33,113 nt of DNA from Rahnella rivi (GTDB lineage Bacteria > Pseudomonadota > Gammaproteobacteria > Enterobacterales > Enterobacteriaceae). Both the position numbers and the translations under genes were made by a program. The notes under the pieces were generated by a model, which saw nothing but the letters and a program-made list of their open reading frames with translations, did no database searches and was not told where the DNA came from. Position 1 is the stretch's first letter. Each line of letters begins with the position of its first letter. Positions 1 to 10,208 of the stretch are shown one piece after another. The stretch is from positions 1-33,113 of the forward strand of contig NZ_JAFMOX010000034.1 in assembly GCF_019049655.1 (NCBI RefSeq), given 5' to 3'.

Positions 1-66
1 TGAAACGCCGTAGCGCCGATGGTAGTGTGGGGTCTCCCCATGCGAGAGTAGGGAACTGCCAGGCAT
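1..66 (+). rRNA. rrf: 5S ribosomal RNA, 3' part
   Basis: The first 66 bases match the 3' half of enterobacterial 5S rRNA almost base for base, ending at the conserved CCAGGCAT. The first ~54 bases of the gene lie before the window. As the last rRNA of an operon it is followed directly by a strong terminator, and murB comes next, as downstream of rrnB in E. coli. Confidence 0.95.
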
Positions 67-77
67 CAAACAAGTGG

Positions 78-107
78 AAAGCCCTGTACTGACGTACAGG
101 GCTTTTT
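78..107 (+). terminator. rRNA operon intrinsic terminator
   Basis: A perfect 9-bp stem (GCCCTGTAC/GTACAGGGC, 81-89 with 94-102) with a TGAC loop is preceded by AAA and followed by TTTTT. It starts 12 bases after the 5S end, the place of rrn T1. Confidence 0.9.
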
Positions 108-250
108 GCTGTGTGGAATTTAGGGAACAGCGGCGTCTGTTTATTCGACATCCTGTATTTTATGCTTCGCTTCTCACCACAAAACGCTGCGCCGCTGATG
201 AACGAATACGTTAAACTATGCGCAATTAGGTCACTGACGAGTAATATGTT

Positions 251-1288
251 ATGTCGAATGACGGCACCTCACTTCAATCCCTCAATACTTTTTCCATAGC
301 AGCTCATGCTGCGGCAATAACGTATATCAATAGTACTGCTCAGTTAGTTGAAACATGGAAAAAGGCGAAAGAAAAGAATCAGCCATTTCTACTTTTAGGT
401 GAGGGAAGCAACGTTCTTTTTCTTGAAGACTTTTCCGGTTCTGTGGCATTGAACAGAATAAAAGGTATCGAAGTAACGGAAAACTCAGAGGAATGGTTGT
501 TACACGTTGGCTCAGGTGAAAACTGGCACGAACTGGTGTGCTACGCACTTGAACATAATATTCCTGGACTGGAAAATCTTGCCTTAATACCTGGTTGCGT
601 TGGCTCTGCGCCCATACAAAATATTGGAGCGTATGGGATTGAACTGCAAAACGTCTGTCAATATGTTGATGTATTGAACATGAATAGTGGCGAGATCATA
701 CAGTTTAAGGCGGAAGAATGTCAGTTCGGTTACCGTGAGAGCATTTTTAAACATGCTTATAAAGACGGTTATGCCATTGTCGCTGTAGGGTTCAGATTAA
801 CCAAGCATTGGCAACCCAAGCTTACTTATGGTGATCTGACGCGCTTAGATCCGGACAGCGTTACTCCCCGTGAGATTTTTGATTCAGTATGCGCAATGCG
901 TATGAGTAAACTGCCTGATCCCGCTATTACTGGAAACGCTGGGAGTTTTTATAAAAATCCCACTGTTGATTCCGTGGTAGCGGAAAAGATCCAACGAGAC
1001 TACCCATCAATGCCCTCTTACCCGCAGGCTAACGGGCAGGTAAAACTGGCTGCGGGCTGGCTGGTCGAACAGGCGAATCTTAAAGGATTCAGTATTGGCG
1101 GTGCCGCTGTTCATCAGAATCAGGCACTTGTCTTAATTAATAAGGATCACGCAAGCAGTGCGGATGTTCGTGCGTTGGCAAAACACGTGAGAGATTCTGT
1201 TGCTGCAAAGTTTGGTATTTGGCTGGAGCCTGAAGTTCGATTTATCGCCGCCGGGGGCGAAGTAAATGCCGTGGAGGCTCTGTCATGA
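251..1288 (+). CDS. murB: UDP-N-acetylenolpyruvoylglucosamine reductase
   Basis: MurB is the cytoplasmic FAD enzyme that reduces UDP-GlcNAc-enolpyruvate to UDP-MurNAc with NADPH, the second committed step of peptidoglycan synthesis. The 345-residue product aligns end to end with the 342-residue E. coli protein, with three extra N-terminal residues. The FAD-binding [11 protein letters not shown] is near residues 47-57. The catalytic positions are kept: Arg162 in GYRESIFK, Ser232 in [10 protein letters not shown] and Glu328 in LEPEVRF (by alignment with E. coli Arg159, Ser229, Glu325). ATG 251 is the only in-frame start that gives the family N-terminus (LNTFSI); its Shine-Dalgarno is weak. The gene looks more AT-rich than the genes that follow. 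It overlaps birA by ATGA, so the two are probably translationally coupled. The 110-250 spacer must hold its promoter, but I could not pick clear boxes. Confidence 0.97.
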   Translation: MSNDGTSLQSLNTFSIAAHAAAITYINSTAQLVETWKKAKEKNQPFLLLGEGSNVLFLEDFSGSVALNRIKGIEVTENSEEWLLHVGSGENWHELVCYALEHNIPGLENLALIPGCVGSAPIQNIGAYGIELQNVCQYVDVLNMNSGEIIQFKAEECQFGYRESIFKHAYKDGYAIVAVGFRLTKHWQPKLTYGDLTRLDPDSVTPREIFDSVCAMRMSKLPDPAITGNAGSFYKNPTVDSVVAEKIQRDYPSMPSYPQANGQVKLAAGWLVEQANLKGFSIGGAAVHQNQALVLINKDHASSADVRALAKHVRDSVAAKFGIWLEPEVRFIAAGGEVNAVEALS

Positions 1289-2244
1289 AAGATATTACCG
1301 TTCCGCTGCACTTGATCTCAATTTTAGCTGATGGGGAATTCCATTCCGGTGAACAACTGGGCACTGCGATGGGGATGAGCCGGGCCGCGATCAATAAGCA
1401 TATCCAGACGGTACGCGATTGGGGCGTAGATATTTTCACTGTTCCCGGTAAGGGTTACAGTCTCCCGCATCCTATTCAGTTGCTGGATGAAGCAACGATT
1501 ATTTCAATGCTTCCTGCTGGCCGTGTAAGTGTGCTGCCCGTAATCGACTCAACAAATCAATATCTTCTCGACCGGATTTCAGAACTGAGTTCCGGTGATG
1601 CCTGTGTCGCTGAATACCAGCAGGCAGGGCGTGGGCGTCGTGGAAGAAAATGGTTTTCCCCATTTGGCAGTAATCTTTATCTGTCGATGTACTGGAAGCT
1701 TGATCAAGGACCAGCAGCAGCAATGGGGCTGAGTCTGGTTATTGGCATCGTAATGGCAGAAGTGCTTCAGCGTCTGGGAGCTGAAGATGTACGCGTAAAA
1801 TGGCCAAATGATCTTTATCTGAAAGACAGAAAGTTAGCCGGGATCCTGGTTGAACTAACAGGTAAAACCGGAGATGCGGCACAGTTGGTTATTGGCGCTG
1901 GTATAAACCTTAAAATGCGCGAACCGGCTGCCGATACTATTAATCAGGGCTGGATAAACTTGCAGGAAGCGGGCGTTAATATAGACCGAAATGAGCTCAC
2001 GGCAACTCTGCTGAAAGAATTACGCGCGGCATTATTGCATTTCGAAAAGGAAGGCTTAGCTCCATTTATTACACGCTGGCGTGGACTGGATAATTTTCTC
2101 GACCGACCGGTAAAATTGCTGATTGGAGATCAGGAGATTCACGGTATTGAACGTGGCATTGATCAGCAAGGAGCATTGCTTTTAGAGCAAGAGGGTATAA
2201 TTAAGCCTTATATAGGTGGTGAGATATCTCTGCGCGGCGTGTGA
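1285..2244 (+). CDS. birA: Biotin-protein ligase / biotin operon repressor
   Basis: BirA makes biotinyl-5'-AMP, transfers biotin to the BCCP subunit of acetyl-CoA carboxylase, and as the holo-repressor dimer binds the bioA-bioBFCD operator. The 319 residues match E. coli BirA (321) throughout. An N-terminal winged helix-turn-helix (about 1-60, with [12 protein letters not shown] as the recognition part) is followed by the ligase domain. The ligase domain carries the adenylate-binding loop GRGRRG at 115-120, the KWPNDLY segment, and an SH3-like C-terminal domain. The presence of the DNA-binding domain makes it a class II (regulatory) ligase rather than a stand-alone one. ATG 1285 lies within the murB stop (ATGA). 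A terminator follows the stop by a few bases. Confidence 0.97.
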   Translation: MKDITVPLHLISILADGEFHSGEQLGTAMGMSRAAINKHIQTVRDWGVDIFTVPGKGYSLPHPIQLLDEATIISMLPAGRVSVLPVIDSTNQYLLDRISELSSGDACVAEYQQAGRGRRGRKWFSPFGSNLYLSMYWKLDQGPAAAMGLSLVIGIVMAEVLQRLGAEDVRVKWPNDLYLKDRKLAGILVELTGKTGDAAQLVIGAGINLKMREPAADTINQGWINLQEAGVNIDRNELTATLLKELRAALLHFEKEGLAPFITRWRGLDNFLDRPVKLLIGDQEIHGIERGIDQQGALLLEQEGIIKPYIGGEISLRGV

Positions 2245-2248
2245 AATC

Positions 2249-2274
2249 AAAAGGAGAGCCTGAGCTCTCCTTTT
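2249..2274. terminator. Bidirectional terminator between birA and coaA
   Basis: The stem GGAGAGC/GCTCTCC (2253-2259 with 2264-2270) with a CTGA loop is flanked by AAAA and TTTT, so it reads as a terminator on both strands. birA (+) and coaA (-) converge on it. Confidence 0.85.
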
Positions 2275-2287
2275 AATGTCTATTATA

Positions 2288-3238
2288 CTATTTTCTGAGT
2301 CTTACATGTTCAACGGCATGGTTAGCGCTTTTCGTCAGAATCAGACTGGCCCGCTCTCTTGTTGGAAGAATATTTTCTTTTAAATTCAGCCCGTTAATCT
2401 CATTCCATAACTGCGTGGCGATGTTTACCGCTTCTTCTTCCGGCAGTTTTGCATAATGATGAAAATAAGAATCTGGATCAGAGAACGCACCCTGACGAAA
2501 TTTCAAGAAACGATTGATATACCAGCCCTGCAATAAATCCTCAGGCGCATCGACGTATATTGAAAAATCGACAAAATCAGAGACAAATACATGATGCGGA
2601 TCATGAGGATAATCCATGCCGCTCTGTAAAACATTTAAGCCTTCGAGAATTAAAATGTCAGGCTGTTCGATGACTTTATTTCCTTCAGGGATCACATCAT
2701 AAATTAAATGTGAATAGACCGGCGCAGTGACGCTCTTCGCTCCGGATTTAACCTCAGAAACAAAATTGACCAACTGATGCATATCGTAAGACTGTGGGAA
2801 TCCCTTCTTCTTCATGATCCCACGCTCTTGCAGCGTTTTATTGGGATAGAGAAAACCATCCGTAGTGATAAGTTCAACGGAACGATGCTCAGGCCAACGA
2901 CTCAGTAACGCCTGAAGCACACGGGCTGTAGTGCTTTTCCCTACTGCTACACTGCCAGCAATACCGATGACATAAGGTATCTTCTGGCCATCGGTTCCCA
3001 GGAATTGCTCAAGCACAGCCTGACGGCGAAGATTTGAACTGATATAGAAATTAAGAAGACGCGAAAGCGGCAAATAAATTTGTGCGACTTCCTCGAGAGA
3101 TAAATCCTCGTTGATACCTTTAAGGTTCACCACTTCCGCTTCTTTGAGCGTTAATGGAACTGAATCGCGTAGAGCAGCCCACTGTGCACGATCGAACTGC
3201 AGGTAAGGCGTTGCCAAAGATGGGGCACTTTTTTTCAT
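2288..3238 (-). CDS. coaA: Pantothenate kinase, type I
   Basis: CoaA phosphorylates pantothenate with ATP, the first and rate-limiting step of coenzyme A synthesis, and is feedback-inhibited by CoA. The product has 316 residues, the E. coli length, and is highly similar outside the first ten residues. The P-loop GSVAVGKST is at 95-103 with the essential Lys101. TTDGFLYPN (Walker B/base region) and the pantothenate-pocket segments around YDVIPEG and [10 protein letters not shown] follow. The start gives [17 protein letters not shown], aligning with the family's TPYLQFDR. It converges with birA. A GNAT acetyltransferase gene lies upstream on the same strand with a 235-bp gap, so coaA probably has its own promoter. 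Confidence 0.97.
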   Translation of the reverse strand: MKKSAPSLATPYLQFDRAQWAALRDSVPLTLKEAEVVNLKGINEDLSLEEVAQIYLPLSRLLNFYISSNLRRQAVLEQFLGTDGQKIPYVIGIAGSVAVGKSTTARVLQALLSRWPEHRSVELITTDGFLYPNKTLQERGIMKKKGFPQSYDMHQLVNFVSEVKSGAKSVTAPVYSHLIYDVIPEGNKVIEQPDILILEGLNVLQSGMDYPHDPHHVFVSDFVDFSIYVDAPEDLLQGWYINRFLKFRQGAFSDPDSYFHHYAKLPEEEAVNIATQLWNEINGLNLKENILPTRERASLILTKSANHAVEHVRLRK

Positions 3239-3310
3239 AAGTTAAAGTCTGCTTTTAGCGCAGGTCAGGAAAGGCGTTCACGCCAACTCCAGACAGTAAA
3301 CCAGCAGCAT

Positions 3311-3316
3311 ATTATA
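3311..3316 (-). promoter_or_regulatory. Candidate -10 element for coaA
   Basis: On the minus strand this reads TATAAT, a perfect sigma70 -10, 73 bases before the coaA start. I see no good -35 at 16-18 bases. The 3239-3473 spacer holds no other recognisable element: there is an A/T-rich stretch at 3345-3390 and only short inverted repeats. Confidence 0.35.
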
Positions 3317-3473
3317 GACAGCTTCGTTTTCAGGGGAGATCTTTTTCTTATAACTTAACGATTTCTTTGATTGAGTTAAAAATTTTTTGAGAAAGTCATG
3401 TAAACCCACTAGAACAATGACGAACCATGCGGCCATGCTCCCCGCAGGGATTCAAAGAAAAAACAGGAGCAAG

Positions 3474-3980
3474 TTACGGTTGAAGTTGTTTGTAATAGAC
3501 CACTTCATTCTTTCTGCGATAATCCGTCGAGGACTTACATTGCGCACAGCGATAACCCTGTGAACGATAAAAGGCTTCTGCAGCGGTGCCCGATTGCATG
3601 TCCGAAGAGAGCATTGTATACCGTAAAACTTGCGCCTTAATTTCTGATTCGCGCAACAATAGACGACCTACACCACTCCTTCTTACTCTCGAGCAGACCA
3701 ACAAAGCACTGACTTCAGCATGATGCGAAGATTCTTGCGAACGGACCAGGTTAAGAAGCACAGTGCCCGTTACGCCTTGCTCATCCCGGGCAATCCAAAG
3801 TAACAATTCGTTGTGTGAGATCGCAGGGCGTAAATCGTGAAAAACATTTTCCGCTTCTTGCTGCTCGAAAGTAGGGGGCAAGCCTGCAGTGATCCCCTGT
3901 TTACTGGCTTCTATAAGCAAGCGGGCGAGCTCATCGCGGTAGACAGGTAATGTAGCGGCATTAAGCATCACAATTTTCAT
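3474..3980 (-). CDS. GNAT family N-acetyltransferase
   Basis: The 168-residue product has the layout of a GCN5-related N-acetyltransferase. A mixed alpha/beta N-terminal half leads to the acetyl-CoA binding motif A (about 88-109), where Arg100-x-x-Gly103-x-Gly105 gives the R/Q-x-x-G-x-G/A pyrophosphate loop. Motif B-like AEAFYRSQGY follows at 134-143. The substrate cannot be told; small-molecule amines, antibiotics or protein N-termini are all possible. ATG 3980 has a GAGG Shine-Dalgarno 7 bases upstream. E. coli has no gene at this place between coaA and the tRNA cluster, so it is an accessory gene in an otherwise conserved block. I see no flanking repeats, integrase or IS, and no convincing terminator after it. 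Confidence 0.85.
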   Translation of the reverse strand: MKIVMLNAATLPVYRDELARLLIEASKQGITAGLPPTFEQQEAENVFHDLRPAISHNELLLWIARDEQGVTGTVLLNLVRSQESSHHAEVSALLVCSRVRRSGVGRLLLRESEIKAQVLRYTMLSSDMQSGTAAEAFYRSQGYRCAQCKSSTDYRRKNEVVYYKQLQP

Positions 3981-4321
3981 TGCTTACCTCTTAAATGGCA
4001 ATTCAGCAGATTCAAATGAATGATGCAAAAGACACGCCATCTAAGAAATCCATTGATACGCGGCGAAAGGGGACTGCAGAGATTCTTTGATGCTCACCCA
4101 TGAAGCAAAAGTTCAAATCTGGTGCATGTGGTTGATAATTTGTTTAGTGAGTAAGATTTTTACATCGCAGAGGGATATTGAAACCAGTAAGGATCGTCAT
4201 TTCTGTGCCGGCCTGGGAGGCGTATTGGGTCTTTATTTGGCTCTTGTTAAGCGTAAAACTTAGAAAAACCCTATTTTTTGAATAAAACATGAGCGAAGAA
4301 GCAAATCATGCAATTTTTTAG
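3981..4321. other. Spacer between acetyltransferase and tRNA operon
   Basis: This 341-bp stretch has no recognised gene. It holds the acetyltransferase ribosome-binding site at its left end, an open 57-codon reading frame (4090-4263), and an A/T-rich segment (about 4264-4321). That segment probably includes the UP element or Fis-binding DNA of the tRNA promoter. Confidence 0.6.
4090..4263 (+). CDS. Possible small membrane protein (unrecognised)
   Basis: An uninterrupted frame of 57 codons runs from ATG 4090 (internal in-frame ATG at 4126) to TAG at 4261-4263, ending about 60 bases before the tRNA promoter. The predicted peptide has two hydrophobic stretches, about residues 10-24 (rich in W, I, L, C) and 38-53 (FCAGLGGVLGLYLALV). 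A polar, charged linker lies between them and the C-terminus is KRKT, so it would look like a two-helix small membrane protein with a positive tail. Against it: only a weak AGAG lies upstream of ATG 4090, codon use is not distinctive, and I recognise no family. It could equally be a gene remnant or a chance frame. Confidence 0.22.
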   Translation: MLTHEAKVQIWCMWLIICLVSKIFTSQRDIETSKDRHFCAGLGGVLGLYLALVKRKT

Positions 4322-4350
4322 TTGCATACCCCTTAAAGTCTCCATAGAAT
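4322..4350 (+). promoter_or_regulatory. Promoter of the tRNA-tufB operon
   Basis: TTGCAT (4322-4327) and TAGAAT (4345-4350) are spaced by exactly 17 bases. They are followed by a GC-rich discriminator (GCGCAGC), typical of stringently controlled stable-RNA promoters. An A/T-rich run (AATTTTTTAG) just upstream of the -35 would serve as an UP element. The first tRNA begins 14 bases after the -10. This corresponds to the E. coli thrU(tufB) promoter. Confidence 0.75.
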
Positions 4351-4364
4351 GCGCAGCACTTGAT

Positions 4365-4440
<76 letters not shown>

Positions 4441-4459
4441 TTCAAGTACTTAACAATTA

Positions 4460-4544
<85 letters not shown>

Positions 4545-4673
4545 TACAGGCCTTAGCAATGAGGCAACTTAGAGTGACCTGGTCTCTTTAAGAGAAGGTG
4601 AGGAATTAAGTGTCTCACGTCCTTTTCCCCGTCTTCGAGTTCTTCAGAAAAATTAGGTAGCCGAGTTCCAGGA

Positions 4674-4749
<76 letters not shown>

Positions 4750-4756
4750 AGTATGT

Positions 4757-4832
4757 GCTGATATAGCTCAGTTGGTAGAGCGCACCCTTGGTAAGGGTGA
4801 GGTCGGCAGTTCGAATCTGCCTATCAGCACCA
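4757..4832 (+). tRNA. thrT: tRNA-Thr (anticodon GGT)
   Basis: The 76-base tRNA begins 7 bases after glyT, with acceptor GCTGATA/TATCAGC, anticodon GGT at 4790-4792 and encoded CCA. It reads ACC/ACU. tufB follows after 108 bases in the same transcript. Confidence 0.95.
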
Positions 4833-4904
4833 CTTCCAAATCCTCCCTCCTGATTTTCTTTCTGTAAACTAATTCGTCAAGCAAATGCTTGGTTGATGTG
4901 GTGA

Positions 4905-6125
<1,221 letters not shown>

Positions 6126-6171
6126 TTGCCGATAGACTTTTTTGTCACTATACGTTGACGCAATACACACT

Positions 6172-6199
6172 AAAAGGGCATCATTCGATGCCCTTTTTT
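6172..6199 (+). terminator. tufB terminator
   Basis: The stem GGGCATC/GATGCCC (6176-6182 with 6187-6193), loop ATTC, has upstream AAAA and downstream TTTTTT. Confidence 0.92.
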
Positions 6200-6213
6200 C
6201 TACGCTGTGGCGC

Positions 6214-6266
6214 GAGAACCTATCTCATCAGCGATTTATACGTCATAATCATTGGTGAGATAGGCT
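6214..6266. repeat. Inverted repeat upstream of secE
   Basis: The 9-base arms CCTATCTCA (6219-6227) and TGAGATAGG (6256-6264) are perfect complements. GAG/CTC outside extends them, with a two-base bulge on the left. The 28-base centre is A/T-rich and includes CATAAT. It may be an operator-like palindrome or RNA hairpin in the secE promoter region. Confidence 0.5.
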
Positions 6267-6322
6267 CTGAGATATAGCGTAAAACACCGAATTGCGCTCA
6301 AGTAGAGCATCGATCGGTTTGG

Positions 6323-6345
6323 TTTGCCTCGCAATGCGAGGCAAA
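6323..6345 (+). promoter_or_regulatory. Stable hairpin in the secE leader
   Basis: The 10-bp perfect stem TTTGCCTCGC/GCGAGGCAAA with an AAT loop ends 35 bases before the secE start. It is not followed by a clear T-run (GTTGTTTGTT), so it is more likely a leader structure or weak attenuator than a full terminator. Confidence 0.55.
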
Positions 6346-6380
6346 GTTGTTTGTTCTGAATCATTGCGACGGGTTGGTTT

Positions 6381-6764
6381 ATGAGTGCGAATACCGAGGC
6401 TCAAGGGAGCGGGCGCGGCCTGGAAGCGGTAAAGTGGCTGGTTGTTGCCGTTTTGTTGGTTGTAGCAATTGTAGGTAACTATTATTACCGTGCATACAGC
6501 CTGCCGTTACGCGCGTTAGCTGTAGTTGTTATTATCGCAATTGCAGGCGCAGTGGCATTATTGACCACTAAAGGCAAAGCGACGGTTGCGTTTGCTCGTG
6601 AAGCGCGCACCGAAGTACGTAAAGTCATTTGGCCAACGCGCCAGGAAACATTGCATACCACACTGATCGTTGCTGCGGTGACTGCCGTTATGTCTCTGAT
6701 TCTGTGGGGGCTGGATGGAATTTTAGTCCGCCTGGTATCTTTCATTACTGGTCTGAGGTTCTAA
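6381..6764 (+). CDS. secE: Preprotein translocase subunit SecE
   Basis: SecE is the essential clamp subunit of the SecYEG channel in the inner membrane. The 127-residue product (same length as E. coli) shows the three-helix enterobacterial form: hydrophobic segments at about 19-36, 42-62 and 93-113. The conserved cytoplasmic amphipathic region ([16 protein letters not shown], about 75-90) precedes the last helix. The first two helices are dispensable in E. coli; the C-terminal third is the conserved core. The N-terminus [13 protein letters not shown] fixes the start. The TAA stop runs into nusG ATG with no gap, so the pair is co-transcribed and probably coupled. Confidence 0.97.
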   Translation: MSANTEAQGSGRGLEAVKWLVVAVLLVVAIVGNYYYRAYSLPLRALAVVVIIAIAGAVALLTTKGKATVAFAREARTEVRKVIWPTRQETLHTTLIVAAVTAVMSLILWGLDGILVRLVSFITGLRF

Positions 6765-7310
6765 ATGTCTGAAGCACCTAAAAAACGTTGGTACGTCGTT
6801 CAGGCGTTTTCCGGCTTTGAAGGCCGCGTAGCGCAATCGCTGCGTGAGCACATCAAGTTACATGACATGGAAGAGCTGTTTGGCGAAGTCATGGTTCCAA
6901 CTGAAGAAGTGGTTGAGATCCGTGGTGGCCAGCGTCGCAAGAGCGAGCGCAAGTTCTTCCCTGGCTATGTGCTGGTTCAGATGGTGATGAATGACGCCAG
7001 CTGGCACTTAGTTCGCAGTGTTCCTCGCGTGATGGGCTTCATTGGTGGGACATCTGACCGTCCTGCTCCAATCAGCGATAAAGAAGTTGATGCGATCATG
7101 AACCGCCTGCAACAAGTCGGTGATAAACCACGTCCTAAAACATTGTTTGAACCAGGTGAACTGGTACGTGTTAGTGACGGGCCGTTTGCAGACTTTAATG
7201 GTGTGGTTGAAGAAGTCGATTACGAAAAAAGCCGCCTGAAAGTGTCTGTTTCCATCTTTGGCCGTGCAACACCGGTTGAACTGGACTTCGGTCAGGTTGA
7301 AAAAGGCTAA
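6765..7310 (+). CDS. nusG: Transcription termination/antitermination factor NusG
   Basis: NusG rides on elongating RNA polymerase. Its NGN domain suppresses pausing, and its KOW domain contacts either Rho or ribosomal protein S10. The 181-residue product begins with [12 protein letters not shown] (NGN, about 8-120). It ends in the KOW domain (about 127-181) with [27 protein letters not shown] split over the usual loop. The length equals that of E. coli NusG. It starts immediately after secE and is closed by a strong terminator, so secE-nusG is a two-gene operon. Confidence 0.97.
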   Translation: MSEAPKKRWYVVQAFSGFEGRVAQSLREHIKLHDMEELFGEVMVPTEEVVEIRGGQRRKSERKFFPGYVLVQMVMNDASWHLVRSVPRVMGFIGGTSDRPAPISDKEVDAIMNRLQQVGDKPRPKTLFEPGELVRVSDGPFADFNGVVEEVDYEKSRLKVSVSIFGRATPVELDFGQVEKG

Positions 7311-7349
7311 CAACAGCGTTCTATAATCATTAGAACAGATGTTGTACAG

Positions 7350-7388
7350 GGCGCGAAATTGAACTATAATTTCGCGCCTTTTGTTTTT
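7350..7388 (+). terminator. secE-nusG operon terminator
   Basis: The perfect 11-bp stem GGCGCGAAATT/AATTTCGCGCC (7350-7360 with 7368-7378), loop GAACTAT, is followed by TTTTGTTTTT. Confidence 0.93.
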
Positions 7389-7417
7389 ATGTGCAGCCTC
7401 TGCGCGTAAAACTGTAA

Positions 7418-7909
<492 letters not shown>

Positions 7910-7912
7910 TAG

Positions 7913-8617
<705 letters not shown>

Positions 8618-8638
8618 TTAACTACCTGTGTTTATCGC

Positions 8639-8667
8639 TTTACGCGGGTGGTGGATTTGTATAGAAT
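8639..8667 (+). promoter_or_regulatory. Promoter of the rplJL-rpoBC operon
   Basis: TTTACG (8639-8644) and TAGAAT (8662-8667) are 17 bases apart, in the rplA-rplJ spacer ahead of the L10 leader RNA. This corresponds to E. coli P(L10), the main promoter for L10, L7/L12, beta and beta'. Confidence 0.6.
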
Positions 8668-8710
8668 CTATCGCCCGTTGTTTCGTTAATGCGAAACCAA
8701 GAATTTTTCG

Positions 8711-8800
8711 GTTGGAGCCTGGCCTATCCAGGCCTCCGTCCAAGACCGCAGGTGTCCCGTAAGGGACTTAATCCTTCCTGCGTAGACGGTGACAGAGCCT
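8711..8800 (+). ncRNA. Ribosomal protein L10 leader
   Basis: The sequence is very close to the E. coli L10 leader. A bulged stem GGAG-CCTGG/CCAGGCCTCC sits around a CCTAT loop (8714-8735). A GTCCC/GGGAC hairpin is nested inside CGCAGG/CCTGCG, and closing CCGTC/GACGG pairs join the halves. The L10-(L7/L12)4 complex binds this RNA and represses translation of rplJ and, by coupling, rplL. The remaining bases to rplJ (8801-8948) are A/T-rich and include a CCGGGG/CCCCGG hairpin (about 8909-8925) near the ribosome-binding site. Confidence 0.88.
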
Positions 8801-8948
8801 GAAGAAAGTATTTCTTTTTTATTATTAATTAAGATTTGTCTTTGCTGGATTCTCTGCTCACCGTGTTTGAACGCTTGATATCGATCTCGATAACAAGTGA
8901 TGTGAGTTCCGGGGATTTTCCCCGGCTAAATCCAGGAGCAAAAAGCTA

Positions 8949-9446
8949 ATGGCATTAAATCTTCAAGACAAACAAGCGATTGTTGCTGAAGTCATCGAAG
9001 TAGCCAAAGGCGCGCTGTCTGCGGTTGTTGCGGATTCCCGTGGCGTAACTGTAGATAAAATGACTGAACTGCGTAAAGCAGGTCGTGAAGCTGGCGTTTA
9101 CATGCGTGTTGTTCGTAACACCTTGATGCGTCGCGTCGTAGAAGGTACTCAGTTTGAGTGCCTGAAAGACACGTTTGTCGGTCCAACCTTGATTGCATTC
9201 TCTACTGAACACCCAGGCGCTGCTGCCCGTCTGTTCAAAGATTTCGCTAAAGCGAATGCAAAATTTGAGGTTAAAGCTGCGGCCTTTGAAGGTGAGTTTA
9301 TCTCTGCGGCTCAAATCGACCGCTTGGCAACTCTGCCTACTTACGAAGAAGCAATCGCACGCCTGATGGCAACCATGAAAGAAGCCTCTGCAGGCAAATT
9401 GGTTCGCACTCTGGCTGCTGTACGCGATCAGAAAGAAGCTGCTTAA
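8949..9446 (+). CDS. rplJ: 50S ribosomal protein L10
   Basis: L10 anchors the L7/L12 dimers to 23S rRNA at the stalk base and, in complex with L12, represses its own mRNA. The 165-residue product is close to E. coli L10 throughout. The N-terminal rRNA-binding domain ([15 protein letters not shown]...) is followed by the alpha-helical C-terminal tail ([20 protein letters not shown]) that binds L12 dimers. An AGGAG Shine-Dalgarno precedes ATG 8949. rplL follows after a 66-base gap; L12 is needed in large excess over L10. Confidence 0.98.
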   Translation: MALNLQDKQAIVAEVIEVAKGALSAVVADSRGVTVDKMTELRKAGREAGVYMRVVRNTLMRRVVEGTQFECLKDTFVGPTLIAFSTEHPGAAARLFKDFAKANAKFEVKAAAFEGEFISAAQIDRLATLPTYEEAIARLMATMKEASAGKLVRTLAAVRDQKEAA

Positions 9447-9512
9447 TCAGCCTTTTTTATCTCGTTCATTTGCTTACGTATAAACTATTTCTGAATTCTA
9501 GGAACACTTGAA

Positions 9513-9878
9513 ATGTCAATCACTAAAGAACAAATCATTGAAGGCGTTGCAGCTCTGTCTGTAATGGAAATCGTTGAACTGATCTCCGCTATGGAAGAAA
9601 AATTCGGCGTTTCTGCTGCTGCTGCTGTTGCAGGTCCTGCTGCTGCTGCTGAAGCTGTTGAAGAAAAAACTGAGTTCGACGTTGTTCTGGCTGCTGTTGG
9701 CGCGAACAAAGTTGCAGTTATCAAAGCTGTTCGTACCGCGACTGGCCTGGGTCTGAAAGAAGCAAAAGACCTGGTTGAGTCTGCTCCAGCAGCTCTGAAA
9801 GAAGGCATCAGCAAAGACGACGCTGAAGCTCTGAAAAAATCTCTGGAAGAAGCTGGTGCTTCTGTTGAAGTTAAGTAA
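9513..9878 (+). CDS. rplL: 50S ribosomal protein L7/L12
   Basis: L7/L12 is the multicopy acidic stalk protein that recruits and activates translational GTPases. The 121-residue product has the N-terminal dimerisation domain (1-36), an Ala/Gly-rich hinge (about 37-52, [18 protein letters not shown]) and the conserved factor-binding C-terminal domain ([14 protein letters not shown] to the end). The hinge differs in sequence from E. coli but not in character. Codon use is extremely biased towards GCT, GAA and CTG, matching very high expression. An attenuator after the gene lowers transcription into rpoB. Confidence 0.98.
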   Translation: MSITKEQIIEGVAALSVMEIVELISAMEEKFGVSAAAAVAGPAAAAEAVEEKTEFDVVLAAVGANKVAVIKAVRTATGLGLKEAKDLVESAPAALKEGISKDDAEALKKSLEEAGASVEVK

Positions 9879-9918
9879 GTTTAACTTCCCGGAGTGCAGT
9901 CTGTCCTAACAGACTGAT

Positions 9919-9949
9919 GGCTGGTGACTTTTTAGTCACCAGCCTTTTT
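9919..9949 (+). terminator. rplL-rpoB attenuator
   Basis: The perfect 11-bp stem GGCTGGTGACT/AGTCACCAGCC (9919-9929 with 9934-9944), loop TTTT, is followed by TTTTT. It is the same structure as the partial terminator in E. coli, which lets only a fraction of polymerases go on to rpoBC. The rest of the 9879-10208 spacer holds the RNase III-type hairpin and no gene. Confidence 0.92.
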
Positions 9950-10105
9950 GCGCTATAGAGTGTCAGTGGTGTTTCACACTGTTTGAGCACTGAACTACTC
10001 TAATATCTCTTCTTGAGACGCCTTAATATATTGATGCCGCTTGCTATGGCTCATCCATAGATAATGCACAACGAAATGATTTAAGAGTGATAGAAACAGA
10101 TATTG

Positions 10106-10127
10106 CGGAAAGCGTTTCTGCTTTCCG
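10106..10127 (+). promoter_or_regulatory. Hairpin upstream of rpoB (possible RNase III site)
   Basis: The stem CGGAAAGC/GCTTTCCG (8 bp), loop GTTTCT, lies about 80 bases before rpoB, where E. coli has the RNase III processing site separating rplL and rpoB mRNA. No T-run follows, so it is not a terminator. The match in place is good; the cleavage itself is inferred. Confidence 0.55.
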
Positions 10128-10208
10128 ATCGACATAAACGGTGTTGCATGAACTGTCCTTCTCAGGGCAGACAAGATTGGGTCACTGATCAGCGAGCTGA
10201 GGAACCCT

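Noticed and set aside
111..299. 62-codon plus-strand ORF after the rRNA terminator
   Set aside because: It overlaps the murB start in another frame and begins inside the 5S-murB spacer; no ribosome-binding site and no family.
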